From Virgibacillus_F sp049310925 (GTDB taxonomy: Bacteria > Bacillota > Bacilli > Bacillales > Amphibacillaceae): 64,000 nt of DNA. Every line of letters begins with the position of its first letter. Within the stretch, counting starts at the first letter, position 1. Shown in pieces: positions 16,507 to 24,874 of the stretch. The position numbers and the translations under genes are program-made. The notes beneath the pieces were generated by a model, which saw only the letters and a program-made list of their open reading frames with translations, ran no database searches and was not told the DNA's origin. The DNA is taken from positions 1-64,000 of the forward strand of contig NZ_JBMERP010000002.1 in assembly GCF_049310925.1 (NCBI RefSeq), given 5' to 3'.

Positions 16507-17852
16507 AAAAATTAACGAATTTTAATTATTCCCATGCGTTAGTATTAGGATTAGCAAAAAGCGGTACAGCTGCAGCAAAAATTTTGCTATCAAATGGCAT
16601 AAATTTGCGAGTGAATGACAAAAATTCCAGTGAATCAGATGAAATAATTTTGCAACTAAGGGAAATGGGTGCTGAAGTAATTGTTGGGTCACATCCTCTA
16701 ACAGTCCTAGATGATATAGATGTTGTTATTAAGAATCCAGGTATCCCATATGATAACCCTGTTACAGCAGAGGCTGTGAAAAGGGGTATTCCTGTGTTGA
16801 CAGAAATTGAGTTAACGAATGGTTTAGTAGACGGTAATATTATTGGAATTACTGGATCAAATGGCAAAACCACTACGACAACCCTAATAACAAACATGAT
16901 AGCTGAAAGTAACCTTCCAGTTAAAGCAGCTGGTAATATTGGCAAAGTTGCTTCAGAGGTTGCTCAAACTATGGAAGGTAATGAAACATTAGTTTTGGAA
17001 TTGTCTTCGTTCCAGTTACTAGGAATCAAAGATTTTAAACCAAATATTGCAGTACTTTTAAATATCTATGAAGCACATTTGGATTATCATAAAACAATGG
17101 AAAACTATAAAAATGCAAAATATAATATATTCCTAAATCAAACAGCTGATGACTTTGTAATTTATAATGAGGATGACCCTTCATTAAGAGAAGCAATCAA
17201 GGCTTCTAAATCTATCAAAATACCTTTTTCTATTTCTGAGCGACTTGACAACGGGGCGTGGGCTGATGAAAATAGTGTTTATTTTAAAAATGAAAAGATC
17301 ATAGATAAAAAAAATATTTTGTTAGTCGGAGACCATAATGTCGAGAACATCCTGGCAGCAATTTGTGCAGCTAAACTAAACGGTGCAACAAATGAAGCTA
17401 TACAACACGTTCTAATGAATTTCACCGGTGTGGAACATCGCTTTCAATTTGTAGCTAGAATTGATGATCGTTTATTTTACAACGACTCAAAAGGCACAAA
17501 TATCCTAGCAACCCAGAAGGCACTTGCCTCGTTTACACAACCAACTATCTTATTGGCGGGTGGTTTGGACAGAGGTAATGACTTTGATGAGCTACTTCCT
17601 TATTTAAAGCATGTTAAGGCGATGGTACTATTTGGACAAACGAAAGAAAAACTAAAACAATTAGCGGTTAAAGCCGGTATCAATAGTGTAGTAATAGCTG
17701 ATGACGTTACAGACGCTGTTGGAAAGGCATTTACTTTATCTTTGCCAGATGAAATTATTCTGTTATCCCCTGCATGTGCTAGTTGGGATCAATATCGCAG
17801 TTTTGAAGAACGAGGGGACATGTTTGTTAAGGCTGTGCATACACTAGAATAG
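16503..17852 (+). CDS. murD: UDP-MurNAc-L-alanine--D-glutamate ligase
   Basis: A 449-residue Mur ligase adding D-glutamate to UDP-MurNAc-L-Ala. The N-terminal uracil-binding Rossmann domain has GLAKSGTAAA near residue 16. The ATP loop GITGSNGKTTTT is near 114-125, and the C-terminal signature SPACASWDQYRSFEERGD is near residues 420-437. The open frame runs upstream to 16419 inside mraY, but the ATG at 16503 follows GAGGTGTGG and overlaps the mraY stop, giving the standard length. It is translationally coupled to mraY. Confidence 0.95.
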   Translation: MKKLTNFNYSHALVLGLAKSGTAAAKILLSNGINLRVNDKNSSESDEIILQLREMGAEVIVGSHPLTVLDDIDVVIKNPGIPYDNPVTAEAVKRGIPVLTEIELTNGLVDGNIIGITGSNGKTTTTTLITNMIAESNLPVKAAGNIGKVASEVAQTMEGNETLVLELSSFQLLGIKDFKPNIAVLLNIYEAHLDYHKTMENYKNAKYNIFLNQTADDFVIYNEDDPSLREAIKASKSIKIPFSISERLDNGAWADENSVYFKNEKIIDKKNILLVGDHNVENILAAICAAKLNGATNEAIQHVLMNFTGVEHRFQFVARIDDRLFYNDSKGTNILATQKALASFTQPTILLAGGLDRGNDFDELLPYLKHVKAMVLFGQTKEKLKQLAVKAGINSVVIADDVTDAVGKAFTLSLPDEIILLSPACASWDQYRSFEERGDMFVKAVHTLE

Positions 17853-17927
17853 GGGCATAGAAAAATAGTTATAATCAATTTTAATTAAGATGCCCTAATT
17901 TCATGTATGTGGAAATGGGGTATTTGT

Positions 17928-19040
17928 TTGGTTCAAAAGTTAATTAAACAGCAAAATAAGCCAGATTATTTATTGTTAGGAATAGTTTTAGCGTTATTAA
18001 TTATTGGAGTTATTATGGTTTATAGTTCTTCTTATGTTTGGGCTGATTATAAATACGGTGATTCACTATTTTACCTTAAACGCCAATTGCTTTTTGTTGG
18101 AGTAGGTATAGTAGCTATGTTTTTTCTAATGATGACACCCTATGGATTGTGGAAAAGTTATTCTAAGATAATATTGTTGGGATGCTTTGTTTTACTAGGT
18201 CTTGTAATGATCCCAGGGGTTGGTTTAGTTCGAGGCGGTGCCCAGAGTTGGATTGGAGTAGGCGCTTTTAGTATCCAACCTTCTGAATTTATGAAACTAG
18301 GATTAGTAATCTATCTTTCCACTTACCTTACGTTTAACCAGAAATATATTACATCCTTTAAAAAAGGTTTTTTTCCTTCGATTATACTTGTGTTTTCTGC
18401 GTTTGGGTTAATTATGCTTCAACCGGATTTAGGAACAGGTGTTGTTCTAGTCCTAACATGCATGGTATTAATCTTCACTGCTGGTGCTAAATTATCCCAT
18501 TTTTTTGGACTAGCCAGTCTTGGAGTTGTAGCTTTTCTATTTCTAATCATATCAGCGCCATATAGAATAAAACGCATAACGGCATTTATAAATCCATGGG
18601 AAGATCCACTTGGGGATGGGTTTCAAATTATTCAATCGCTGTATGCTATTGGTCCTGGAGGTTTAATGGGTGTAGGTTTAGGTAATAGTATTCAAAAGTA
18701 CTTTTATTTACCAGAGCCCCAAACAGACTTTATTTTTGCTATATTGGCAGAAGAACTAGGCTATATAGGCGGGACGGCAGTGATTGTTTTATTTGTCTTG
18801 CTTTTTTGGAGAGGGATTAAAATTGCACTAACCACACAGGATGAATTTGGAAGATATTTAGCCTTGGGTATTACCACAATGCTTTGTATTCAGGTGATGA
18901 TAAATATCAGTGTTGTAATAGGGTTAATACCTGTAACAGGAATCACATTGCCATTTCTAAGCTATGGAGGATCGTCACTTACCCTTACACTTTGTGCAGT
19001 TGGAATTTTATTAAATATAAGCAAATCTTCATCAATCTAG
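17928..19040 (+). CDS. spoVE: SEDS-family peptidoglycan polymerase SpoVE
   Basis: A 370-residue SEDS membrane protein with about ten membrane segments, a glycan polymerase/lipid II partner for SpoVD during cortex synthesis. Conserved SEDS features are MVYSSS near residue 28, the PEPQTDFIFAILAEELG loop near residues 264-280, and the SYGGSSL segment near 346-352. A TTG at 17928 is preferred because AAATGGGG lies 7 nt upstream and the start then matches B. subtilis SpoVE (366 residues); the ATG at 17907 has no ribosome-binding site. FtsW is the nearest alternative. The dcw position after murD, where B. subtilis has spoVE, favours SpoVE. murG and murB do not follow. Confidence 0.85.
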   Translation: MVQKLIKQQNKPDYLLLGIVLALLIIGVIMVYSSSYVWADYKYGDSLFYLKRQLLFVGVGIVAMFFLMMTPYGLWKSYSKIILLGCFVLLGLVMIPGVGLVRGGAQSWIGVGAFSIQPSEFMKLGLVIYLSTYLTFNQKYITSFKKGFFPSIILVFSAFGLIMLQPDLGTGVVLVLTCMVLIFTAGAKLSHFFGLASLGVVAFLFLIISAPYRIKRITAFINPWEDPLGDGFQIIQSLYAIGPGGLMGVGLGNSIQKYFYLPEPQTDFIFAILAEELGYIGGTAVIVLFVLLFWRGIKIALTTQDEFGRYLALGITTMLCIQVMINISVVIGLIPVTGITLPFLSYGGSSLTLTLCAVGILLNISKSSSI

Positions 19041-19134
19041 TAAATTTATGGAAGAACCTAAATAGTTTACTACAATTTCTTAAAAAAAAACGGTTATTCT
19101 AGGTAATGTTTACTACATATTAGTTCGCGTAGTA

Positions 19135-19143
19135 TGGTATAAT
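19135..19143 (+). promoter_or_regulatory. Extended -10 promoter upstream of divIB
   Basis: TGG followed by perfect TATAAT (19138-19143) about 70 nt before divIB, in the spoVE-divIB gap. No good -35 at 17 nt. Confidence 0.5.
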
Positions 19144-19158
19144 TCATGTAACAAAAGC

Positions 19159-19181
19159 AAACGGCATTTAAGGTGCCGTTT
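19159..19181 (+). other. Hairpin in the divIB leader
   Basis: Perfect 8-bp stem AAACGGCA / TGCCGTTT with a 7-nt loop, just downstream of the extended -10 and followed by AATTTTGC. It would lie at the 5' end of the divIB mRNA: weak attenuator, stability element or residual spoVE terminator. Confidence 0.45.
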
Positions 19182-19215
19182 AATTTTGCTAATTTGGAAT
19201 AAAGGAAGAAATAGA

Positions 19216-20007
19216 ATGAGTAAAAAGAAAGTTGTTTCGATTGAGGATCGTATTCCAAAGCTGAAACAAGCTCGTAAGAAAAAGGCAAACAGACGTCTAA
19301 TAGTTTATCTTTCTATTTTTTTCTTATTACTGTCGGTTATTGTTTACTTGCAATCGCCTCTTAGTCATGTACACACAATTCAGGTAACCGGTAATCTTGC
19401 TTTATCAGACAAAGAAATTGTAAAAAAAAGTGGTCTGACTACTGATGCAAACATCTGGATGGTCAATCAAACTGAAATTAAAAATGAACTAACTAAAAAC
19501 CCGATGATCGCATCTGTCCTGGTTAACAAAAAGTTACCGTGGACAGTAGAAATTACTGTTGAAGAGTTTAAAAGAGTTGGATACATAAAAAAGAATGGAT
19601 TCTTTTATCCAATTCTTGGCAATAGTAAAGTATTAACTACATTAAAAAGTGATACAGGCAGTGGTGATGCTCCACTACTTATTGATTTTAGTGACAAAAC
19701 CATTTTAAACAAAATGACTAAAGAATTAAAACAGTTGCCTCAAAACATTCGAAATTTGATTTCTGAAATTCACTGGAAACCAAAAGACTCAAATGAGAGT
19801 AAAATAGTACTCTATATGAGTGATGGTTATATAGTTGACGGTACCATTCGAAACTTTGCTGAAAAAATGAAAGTGTATCCTTCGATTGTTGCGCAGCTTG
19901 AACCTGGCAGCAAGGGTATTATACATATTGGAGTAGGCGTATACTTTGAATCGTTTGAGGATAGAACAAACAATGGAAAGAGTAAGAAGACAGAGACTCA
20001 AAACTAG
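19216..20007 (+). CDS. divIB: Cell division protein DivIB/FtsQ
   Basis: A 263-residue bitopic divisome protein. A Lys/Arg-rich cytoplasmic tail (about 1-28) precedes one membrane segment (about 29-48), a POTRA domain (about 51-120) and the FtsQ/DivIB beta domain. It complexes with FtsL and DivIC to control septal synthesis. The ATG at 19216 follows AAAGGAAG; the open frame extends to 19186 without a ribosome-binding site. It follows spoVE directly, whereas in B. subtilis murG and murB intervene, and it is not followed by ylxW, ylxX and sbp. It has its own likely promoter at 19135. Confidence 0.92.
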   Translation: MSKKKVVSIEDRIPKLKQARKKKANRRLIVYLSIFFLLLSVIVYLQSPLSHVHTIQVTGNLALSDKEIVKKSGLTTDANIWMVNQTEIKNELTKNPMIASVLVNKKLPWTVEITVEEFKRVGYIKKNGFFYPILGNSKVLTTLKSDTGSGDAPLLIDFSDKTILNKMTKELKQLPQNIRNLISEIHWKPKDSNESKIVLYMSDGYIVDGTIRNFAEKMKVYPSIVAQLEPGSKGIIHIGVGVYFESFEDRTNNGKSKKTETQN

Positions 20008-20111
20008 ATATTTTATAGTTGATTTTAATTTTAAGTCATATACTACTGTTTATTATCGAATGTCTCTGAATGCCAAAAGGTTAAATTAACATGAAAAACC
20101 AATAGAAAATT

Positions 20112-20138
20112 AAAGGATTTTCATAATTATTGTAGAAT
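20112..20138 (+). promoter_or_regulatory. Sigma-H-type promoter for ftsA-ftsZ
   Basis: AAAGGATTT (20112-20120), 11 nt, GTAGAAT (20132-20138) followed by TA. This fits the published B. subtilis sigma-H consensus RnAGGAwWW-N11/12-RnnGAATww at every defined position. The ftsA start is 111 nt downstream. A separate TATAAT at 20191-20196 may be the vegetative -10. Confidence 0.65.
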
Positions 20139-20248
20139 TACTCATTATATGTTTTAATTTTGCAGTATATTACGATAGAATAATAGATTATATAATCATA
20201 TGAATTTTGAATAGTAAATTGCTGTTAGGAATTGGGAGGTGCCTTTCT

Positions 20249-21526
20249 TTGAATCAAAGTGAAATTTTAGTGAGTTTAGACATTGGGACGTCAAAAGTAA
20301 AAGTTATTATTGGTGAAGTTGTTAACGATTCTTTAAACATTATTGGAGTGGGTACTGCTAAATCAAATGGGATGAAAAAAGGTGCCATAGTTGATATAGA
20401 TCAAACGGTTAATTCTATCAAGAATGCTGTTGAGCAAGCAGAACGCATGGTTGGTATGGAAATTGATAGAGTTATCGTTGGAATTAATGGTAATCACATT
20501 CAATTACAATCCTGCCATGGTGTGGTAGCCGTTCAAAGTGAAAATCGTGAAATTGGCAATGAAGACATTACCCGCGTTATTGATGCAGCACAAGTAATCT
20601 CCATTCCACCTGAACGAGAAATTATTGATGTTATACCAAAACAATTTATTGTTGATGGGCTGGATGAAATTACTGATCCGCGCGGAATGATTGGTGTTCG
20701 ATTAGAAATGGAAGGGACAATTATCACGTGTTCTAAAACGGTCCTACATAATATTCTTAAATGCGTGGAGCGTGCCAATTTACAAGTCTCCGATATTTGT
20801 CTGCAACCACTTGCATCAGGATCAATAGCATTGTCAAAAGATGAAAAAAATCTTGGCGTAGCTTTGATAGATGTTGGAGGTGGATGTTCAACTGTATCAA
20901 TATTTGAAAATGACCATTTAATCTCTACAAGTGTTGTTCCTTTAGGTGGGGACAATATAACAAAGGATCTATCAATTGGACTGCGTACTTCAACTGAAGA
21001 AGCAGAAGACATCAAAATAGATTATGGACATGCATTTTTTGATGAGGCACAAGAGAGTGAAACATTTGAAGTGTCAATTATTGGTAGTAACACGAAGCAG
21101 GTGTACAACCAGTTACAGATTGCAGATATGATTGAAGCAAGACTGGAAGAAATTTATGCCTTTGCTGAGCGTGAAATAAGAAAGTCTGGTTATCAAGGAT
21201 TGCCTGGTGGTTATGTACTAACAGGTGGTACAATGAAAATGACAGGGGTACTGGAGCTTGCTCAAGACCTGTTCCAATCAAATGTAAGAATGGCTATTCC
21301 GGATTATATAGGCGTAAGAGAGCCACAATATACTGCAGGAGTAGGTATCTTGCAATTTGCCTATCGTAATGCGAAAATACAAGGGAAAGAATTGTACTCA
21401 TCCGTAACCGAACGTGCTCTAGAACCAAAACAAAAACGCACCAAAAAAGAAAGCAATACAAAAGGATCGAATGAACCGAAAAAAGAATCAGGTATCGCTA
21501 ATATATTCAAATATTTCTTTGATTAA
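20249..21526 (+). CDS. ftsA: Cell division protein FtsA
   Basis: A 425-residue actin-fold ATPase that tethers FtsZ filaments to the membrane. The phosphate-1 segment SLDIGTSKVKV is at about 9-19. Later ATPase segments (DVGGGCSTVSIF near 211; TGGTMKMTG near 330) and a C-terminal basic amphipathic membrane-targeting helix (residues in the last 15, with IANIFKYFF) are visible. A TTG start at 20249 is chosen: GGGAGGTG lies 7 nt upstream and the N-terminus then aligns with B. subtilis FtsA. Upstream in-frame codons lack a ribosome-binding site. It is co-transcribed with ftsZ, 67 nt away. Confidence 0.95.
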   Translation: MNQSEILVSLDIGTSKVKVIIGEVVNDSLNIIGVGTAKSNGMKKGAIVDIDQTVNSIKNAVEQAERMVGMEIDRVIVGINGNHIQLQSCHGVVAVQSENREIGNEDITRVIDAAQVISIPPEREIIDVIPKQFIVDGLDEITDPRGMIGVRLEMEGTIITCSKTVLHNILKCVERANLQVSDICLQPLASGSIALSKDEKNLGVALIDVGGGCSTVSIFENDHLISTSVVPLGGDNITKDLSIGLRTSTEEAEDIKIDYGHAFFDEAQESETFEVSIIGSNTKQVYNQLQIADMIEARLEEIYAFAEREIRKSGYQGLPGGYVLTGGTMKMTGVLELAQDLFQSNVRMAIPDYIGVREPQYTAGVGILQFAYRNAKIQGKELYSSVTERALEPKQKRTKKESNTKGSNEPKKESGIANIFKYFFD

Positions 21527-21593
21527 AAAGTGAGTTTGATAGAAATCATTCAATAAATGACTCTTGTAATTTTGCAAATTAGGAGGAACAATA

Positions 21594-22727
21594 ATGTTAG
21601 AGTTTGATACGAATATGGATCAATTGGCAACAATTAAAGTAATCGGTGTAGGCGGTGGTGGTAGTAATGCTGTAAACCGCATGATTGAGCATGGTGTAGA
21701 AGGTGTAGAATTTATAGCTGTTAATACTGATGCTCAAGCATTGAATTTATCAAAGGCTGAAATCAAAATTCAAATCGGTGGAAAATTAACACGTGGTCTT
21801 GGAGCTGGAGCTAATCCAGATGTTGGTAAAAAGGCTGCTGATGAAAGTAAGGAACAGCTTGAGGAAGTTCTGCAAGGTGCTGATATGATTTTTGTAACTG
21901 CTGGTATGGGTGGCGGTACAGGAACAGGAGCTGCACCAGTAATAGCGCAAATCGCCAAAGAAATAGGTGCTTTAACGGTTGGTGTAGTAACACGGCCATT
22001 TACCTTCGAAGGACGTAGAAGAGCTGTACAAGCAGTTACTGGAATAGACGCATTAAAAAATAGTGTAGATACATTAATTGTTATTCCAAATGATCGCCTG
22101 CTGGAAATTGTAGATAAAAATACACCAATGCTAGAAGCATTTCGTGAGGCAGATAATGTGCTGCGTCAGGGTGTTCAGGGAATATCAGATTTAATTGCTA
22201 AACCAGGCTTAATCAATGTCGATTTTGCCGACGTTAAAACTATTATGTTTGACAAGGGTTCTGCATTAATGGGTATTGGAGTCGCTACAGGTGAAAGTCG
22301 TGCAACTGAAGCTGCGAAGAAAGCAATTTCATCTCCTTTATTAGAAACGTCAATTGACGGTGCTCACGGTATTCTAATGAACATTACTGGGGGAGCTAAT
22401 CTTAGTTTATATGAGGTACAAGAAGCTGCCGATTTAGTTACTTCTGCTGCAGACAACGAGGTAAATGTTATCTTTGGTTCAGTGATTAATGAAGAACTTA
22501 AAGACGAAATCATTGTTACAGTTATTGCAACTGGCTTCGATGAAAATCAAAAAAATGAAAATATACCAAAACAACGTCCTATTATTAACAAACAGGCACA
22601 ATCTACTAATAGACAATTTGAGGAAAAGCCAAGGGAAGCTTCGCCACAACAATCAAATCGGGTAAAGCAAGAAGATGATACCCTTGACATCCCAACTTTC
22701 TTACGTAATCGCAATAGAAACAGATAA
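21594..22727 (+). CDS. ftsZ: Cell division protein FtsZ
   Basis: A 377-residue tubulin-like GTPase that forms the Z ring. The GTP-binding tubulin signature GGGTGTGAAP is at about 106-115, and the T7 catalytic loop NVDFADVKTIM is near 206-216. A variable Gln/Asn/Lys-rich linker precedes the C-terminal peptide DIPTFLRNR, which binds FtsA and SepF. The start has a very strong AGGAGGAACAATA site, in contrast to the TTG start of ftsA, consistent with a high FtsZ:FtsA ratio. A 15-bp perfect terminator follows. Confidence 0.98.
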   Translation: MLEFDTNMDQLATIKVIGVGGGGSNAVNRMIEHGVEGVEFIAVNTDAQALNLSKAEIKIQIGGKLTRGLGAGANPDVGKKAADESKEQLEEVLQGADMIFVTAGMGGGTGTGAAPVIAQIAKEIGALTVGVVTRPFTFEGRRRAVQAVTGIDALKNSVDTLIVIPNDRLLEIVDKNTPMLEAFREADNVLRQGVQGISDLIAKPGLINVDFADVKTIMFDKGSALMGIGVATGESRATEAAKKAISSPLLETSIDGAHGILMNITGGANLSLYEVQEAADLVTSAADNEVNVIFGSVINEELKDEIIVTVIATGFDENQKNENIPKQRPIINKQAQSTNRQFEEKPREASPQQSNRVKQEDDTLDIPTFLRNRNRNR

Positions 22728-22745
22728 AACGTTAAATATAGTTTG

Positions 22746-22784
22746 AATAAACATTCTGGAAACCTCCAGAATGTTTATTTTTTT
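22746..22784 (+). terminator. Strong intrinsic terminator after ftsZ
   Basis: Perfect 15-bp stem (AATAAACATTCTGGA and its complement) with a 4-nt AACC loop and a run of seven T. It separates ftsAZ from the sporulation genes. Confidence 0.92.
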
Positions 22785-22786
22785 GG

Positions 22787-22860
22787 GCAGTAAGTAAAAT
22801 ATAAAAACTTTTTTTCCTGCATAATTGCAACTAAGGCCTGGCGATAAGCCAAGTTTTCTA
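22787..22860 (-). repeat. Intergenic two-hairpin repeat, copy A
   Basis: Read on the minus strand it starts AGAAAACTTGGCTTATCGCC and ends in CTTACTGC, like the copies at 30352, 48343 and 53040. It lacks the central TGGCG block, so its first hairpin is incomplete. It lies directly after the ftsZ terminator. Confidence 0.75.
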
Positions 22861-22897
22861 ACCTTCAAGTCTGAACTTGTATTCTACAATCTAGTTC

Positions 22898-22984
22898 TCC
22901 GACAATCTCCCCGATAAGAAATTAAAAAAAAACCCTTTTTGCTTACAAGAAGCGACAGACTTTTTTTAGAAACTCCCTTATACT
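22898..22984 (+). promoter_or_regulatory. Candidate Spo0A-dependent spoIIGA promoter
   Basis: The -10 TATACT is at 22979-22984. Twenty-one nt upstream is GCGACA (22952-22957), resembling both a -35 and a reversed 0A box (TTCGACA). A second similar site, TCCGACA (22898-22904), lies 54 nt further upstream. The unusually long spacer and paired sites resemble B. subtilis spoIIG, whose 22-bp spacer requires Spo0A~P. Both boxes deviate from consensus, so this is a proposal. Confidence 0.4.
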
Positions 22985-23038
22985 TTTTAGTATTCAAGTG
23001 ATTAAAAAAGAAATTTGAAATTGGAAAGGAAGGGAGAA

Positions 23039-23959
23039 GTGACAATTTATGTTGATGTAATCTGGTTACTCAATTTCCTATTTGACATGATGTTAATTAT
23101 GCTGACACTTTTAGTAGGTAGAGAGAGTACCAGTAAAAGAAGAATACTATTAGGTTCATTTGTCGCTTCAATGATTGTTCCAATCTCAATCTATTTTCCC
23201 GAGTCGCTTTTTACAAGTGTGATAGGGAAATTCACTTATTCGATATTAATTATCCTATGTGTTTGTAGGTATCGATCCTTCTATCAAATTTGCAGGATAC
23301 TTTTTTTATTTTACTTTGTAACGTTTACTGTAGGAGGTGGCTTGATTGCTTTACATTACATGTTGGAAAGCCCATTCGGCGTATCTTCTAATGGAATTCT
23401 AACGTTTAAGAATGGATATGGTGACCCGGTTAGTTGGGTGTTTGTAGTTATATGTTTTCCTGTCATTTGGCATTTTACGAAAAAGAGTATGGACAGGCAC
23501 GCTATAGAAAAAATTCGCTATGATCAATTGTGCCCAGTTACAATGAAGATTAATGGTAAAACATTCTCGACGACTGGTTATATTGACAGCGGAAACCAAC
23601 TAGTAGATCCACTAACTAAGAGTCCTGTAGTCATCTGTGATGAACCCTATTTAAAACAATGGTTTCTTCCAGATGAATGGGAAGCACTTAAGGAAGCATG
23701 TGATATCCTCGATTTTGATTCTATTCCAAAAAAGTTAGAGGGAAGAATACATATCGTTCCATTTCAAGGTGTAGATGGAAAACCTTCTTATATGCTCGCC
23801 ATAAAACCTGATCACATCAAGATAGTATATGAACAAAAAGAAATTGTAACCAACAAATTGTTAATAGGGATTCAGTTCTCTAATTTAACAAAGGACCAAC
23901 GTTATCATTGTTTACTGCATCCCCAAATTATAAAATTAGCAACTGTTCATTCAGCCTGA
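23039..23959 (+). CDS. spoIIGA: Sporulation sigma-E factor-processing peptidase
   Basis: A 306-residue membrane aspartic protease that cleaves the pro-sequence of sigma-E in the mother cell, triggered by forespore SpoIIR. The N-terminal half has five or six membrane segments. The cytoplasmic C-terminal half carries the DSGN active-site motif, with the aspartate at residue 183, the catalytic position known in B. subtilis. A GTG start at 23039 behind GGAAAGGAAGG makes the N-terminus (TIYVDVIWLLNF) match the family; a TTG at 23015 would add eight unmatched residues. Its substrate gene, sigE, follows. Confidence 0.95.
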   Translation: MTIYVDVIWLLNFLFDMMLIMLTLLVGRESTSKRRILLGSFVASMIVPISIYFPESLFTSVIGKFTYSILIILCVCRYRSFYQICRILFLFYFVTFTVGGGLIALHYMLESPFGVSSNGILTFKNGYGDPVSWVFVVICFPVIWHFTKKSMDRHAIEKIRYDQLCPVTMKINGKTFSTTGYIDSGNQLVDPLTKSPVVICDEPYLKQWFLPDEWEALKEACDILDFDSIPKKLEGRIHIVPFQGVDGKPSYMLAIKPDHIKIVYEQKEIVTNKLLIGIQFSNLTKDQRYHCLLHPQIIKLATVHSA

Positions 23960-24029
23960 CAATGAAAAGGTCATCAAGAAAAAAGGTAGAGTGATTCCGA
24001 TACTTATTCGTGAAAAGGAGAGAATAACT

Positions 24030-24749
24030 TTGAAAATGTTGAAACTTCGTGTGCAATTATGGTGGTATAAAATATTAATTAAACTAGGTTTTAAAGCTGA
24101 TGAAATATACTATATTGGTGGAAGTGAGGCATTACCACCACCACTTTCGAAAACTGAAGAGCAATCGTTACTAAAGAGGTTACCTACTGGTGATAAGGCT
24201 GCTCGCGCAGTGTTGATTGAACGGAACCTCCGTTTAGTCGTATATATTGCACGTAAATTTGAAAATACAGGTATAAATATAGAAGATTTAATAAGCATAG
24301 GTACAATAGGATTAATTAAGGCAGTAAATACATTTAAGCCTGAGAAACAAATTAAGTTAGCTACCTATGCGTCAAGATGCATAGAAAACGAAATTTTAAT
24401 GTATTTGAGAAGAAATAACAAATTAAAATCAGAAATATCCTTTGATGAACCACTAAACATTGATTGGGACGGAAATGAGTTACTATTGTCAGATGTATTA
24501 GGTACTGAAAACGATGTTATAACAAAGAATTTAGAAAAAACTGTTGATAAAGATTTGTTGAAAAATGCTTTATCCCATCTAAACAGCAGGGAAAAACAAA
24601 TTATGGAACTGCGGTTTGGGTTAATTGGCCAGGAGGAAAAAACTCAAAAAGATGTTGCTGATATGTTAGGGATTTCACAATCCTATATTTCCAGATTAGA
24701 AAAGAAGATTATTCGTCGTTTAAAAAAAGAATTTAATAAAATGGTATAG
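24030..24749 (+). CDS. sigE: RNA polymerase sporulation sigma factor SigE (pro-form)
   Basis: A 239-residue sigma-70-family factor that directs early mother-cell transcription. The first 27 residues form the amphipathic pro-sequence removed by SpoIIGA, ending at the Tyr-Tyr before IGGSEALPPPL, a segment nearly identical to B. subtilis. Sigma regions 2 (NLRLVVYIARKF onward) and 4 (C-terminal helix-turn-helix, VADMLGISQSYISRLEK) follow. A TTG start at 24030 behind AAAAGGAGAG gives exactly the B. subtilis length; the in-frame ATG at 24036 is 15 nt from that site. It lies 70 nt after spoIIGA in the same transcript. Confidence 0.95.
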   Translation: MKMLKLRVQLWWYKILIKLGFKADEIYYIGGSEALPPPLSKTEEQSLLKRLPTGDKAARAVLIERNLRLVVYIARKFENTGINIEDLISIGTIGLIKAVNTFKPEKQIKLATYASRCIENEILMYLRRNNKLKSEISFDEPLNIDWDGNELLLSDVLGTENDVITKNLEKTVDKDLLKNALSHLNSREKQIMELRFGLIGQEEKTQKDVADMLGISQSYISRLEKKIIRRLKKEFNKMV

Positions 24750-24805
24750 CCCTACTACCAGTTGAAATGCACTCATTTTTAACCCTTTTTAACACATTCG
24801 ATTTT

Positions 24806-24835
24806 GCATAAAAAACCTTTTACGCGGAGATACTG
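24806..24835 (+). promoter_or_regulatory. Sigma-F/G-type promoter for sigG
   Basis: GCATA (24806-24810), 15 nt, GGAGATACTG (24826-24835). Against the published sigma-F consensus GywTA-N15/16-GGnrAnAnTw, all defined positions match except the last. It is 39 nt before the sigG start, as expected since sigma-F transcribes sigG in the forespore. Confidence 0.7.
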
Positions 24836-24874
24836 TCCTTGAACAGCATCGCTAACTGGGAGGGCAGAATCGAT

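Noticed and set aside
17853..17897. Inverted repeat TAGGG(G)CAT...ATGCCCTA between murD and spoVE as terminator
   Set aside because: Loop of over 30 nt and no U tract; a TATAAT at 17870 is present but no -35, so neither terminator nor promoter can be supported.
21581..21596. Identical 16-nt initiation region AGGAGGAACAATAATG before ftsZ and ileS
   Set aside because: Striking, but explained by a consensus ribosome-binding site and A/T-rich spacer; no further similarity flanks it.
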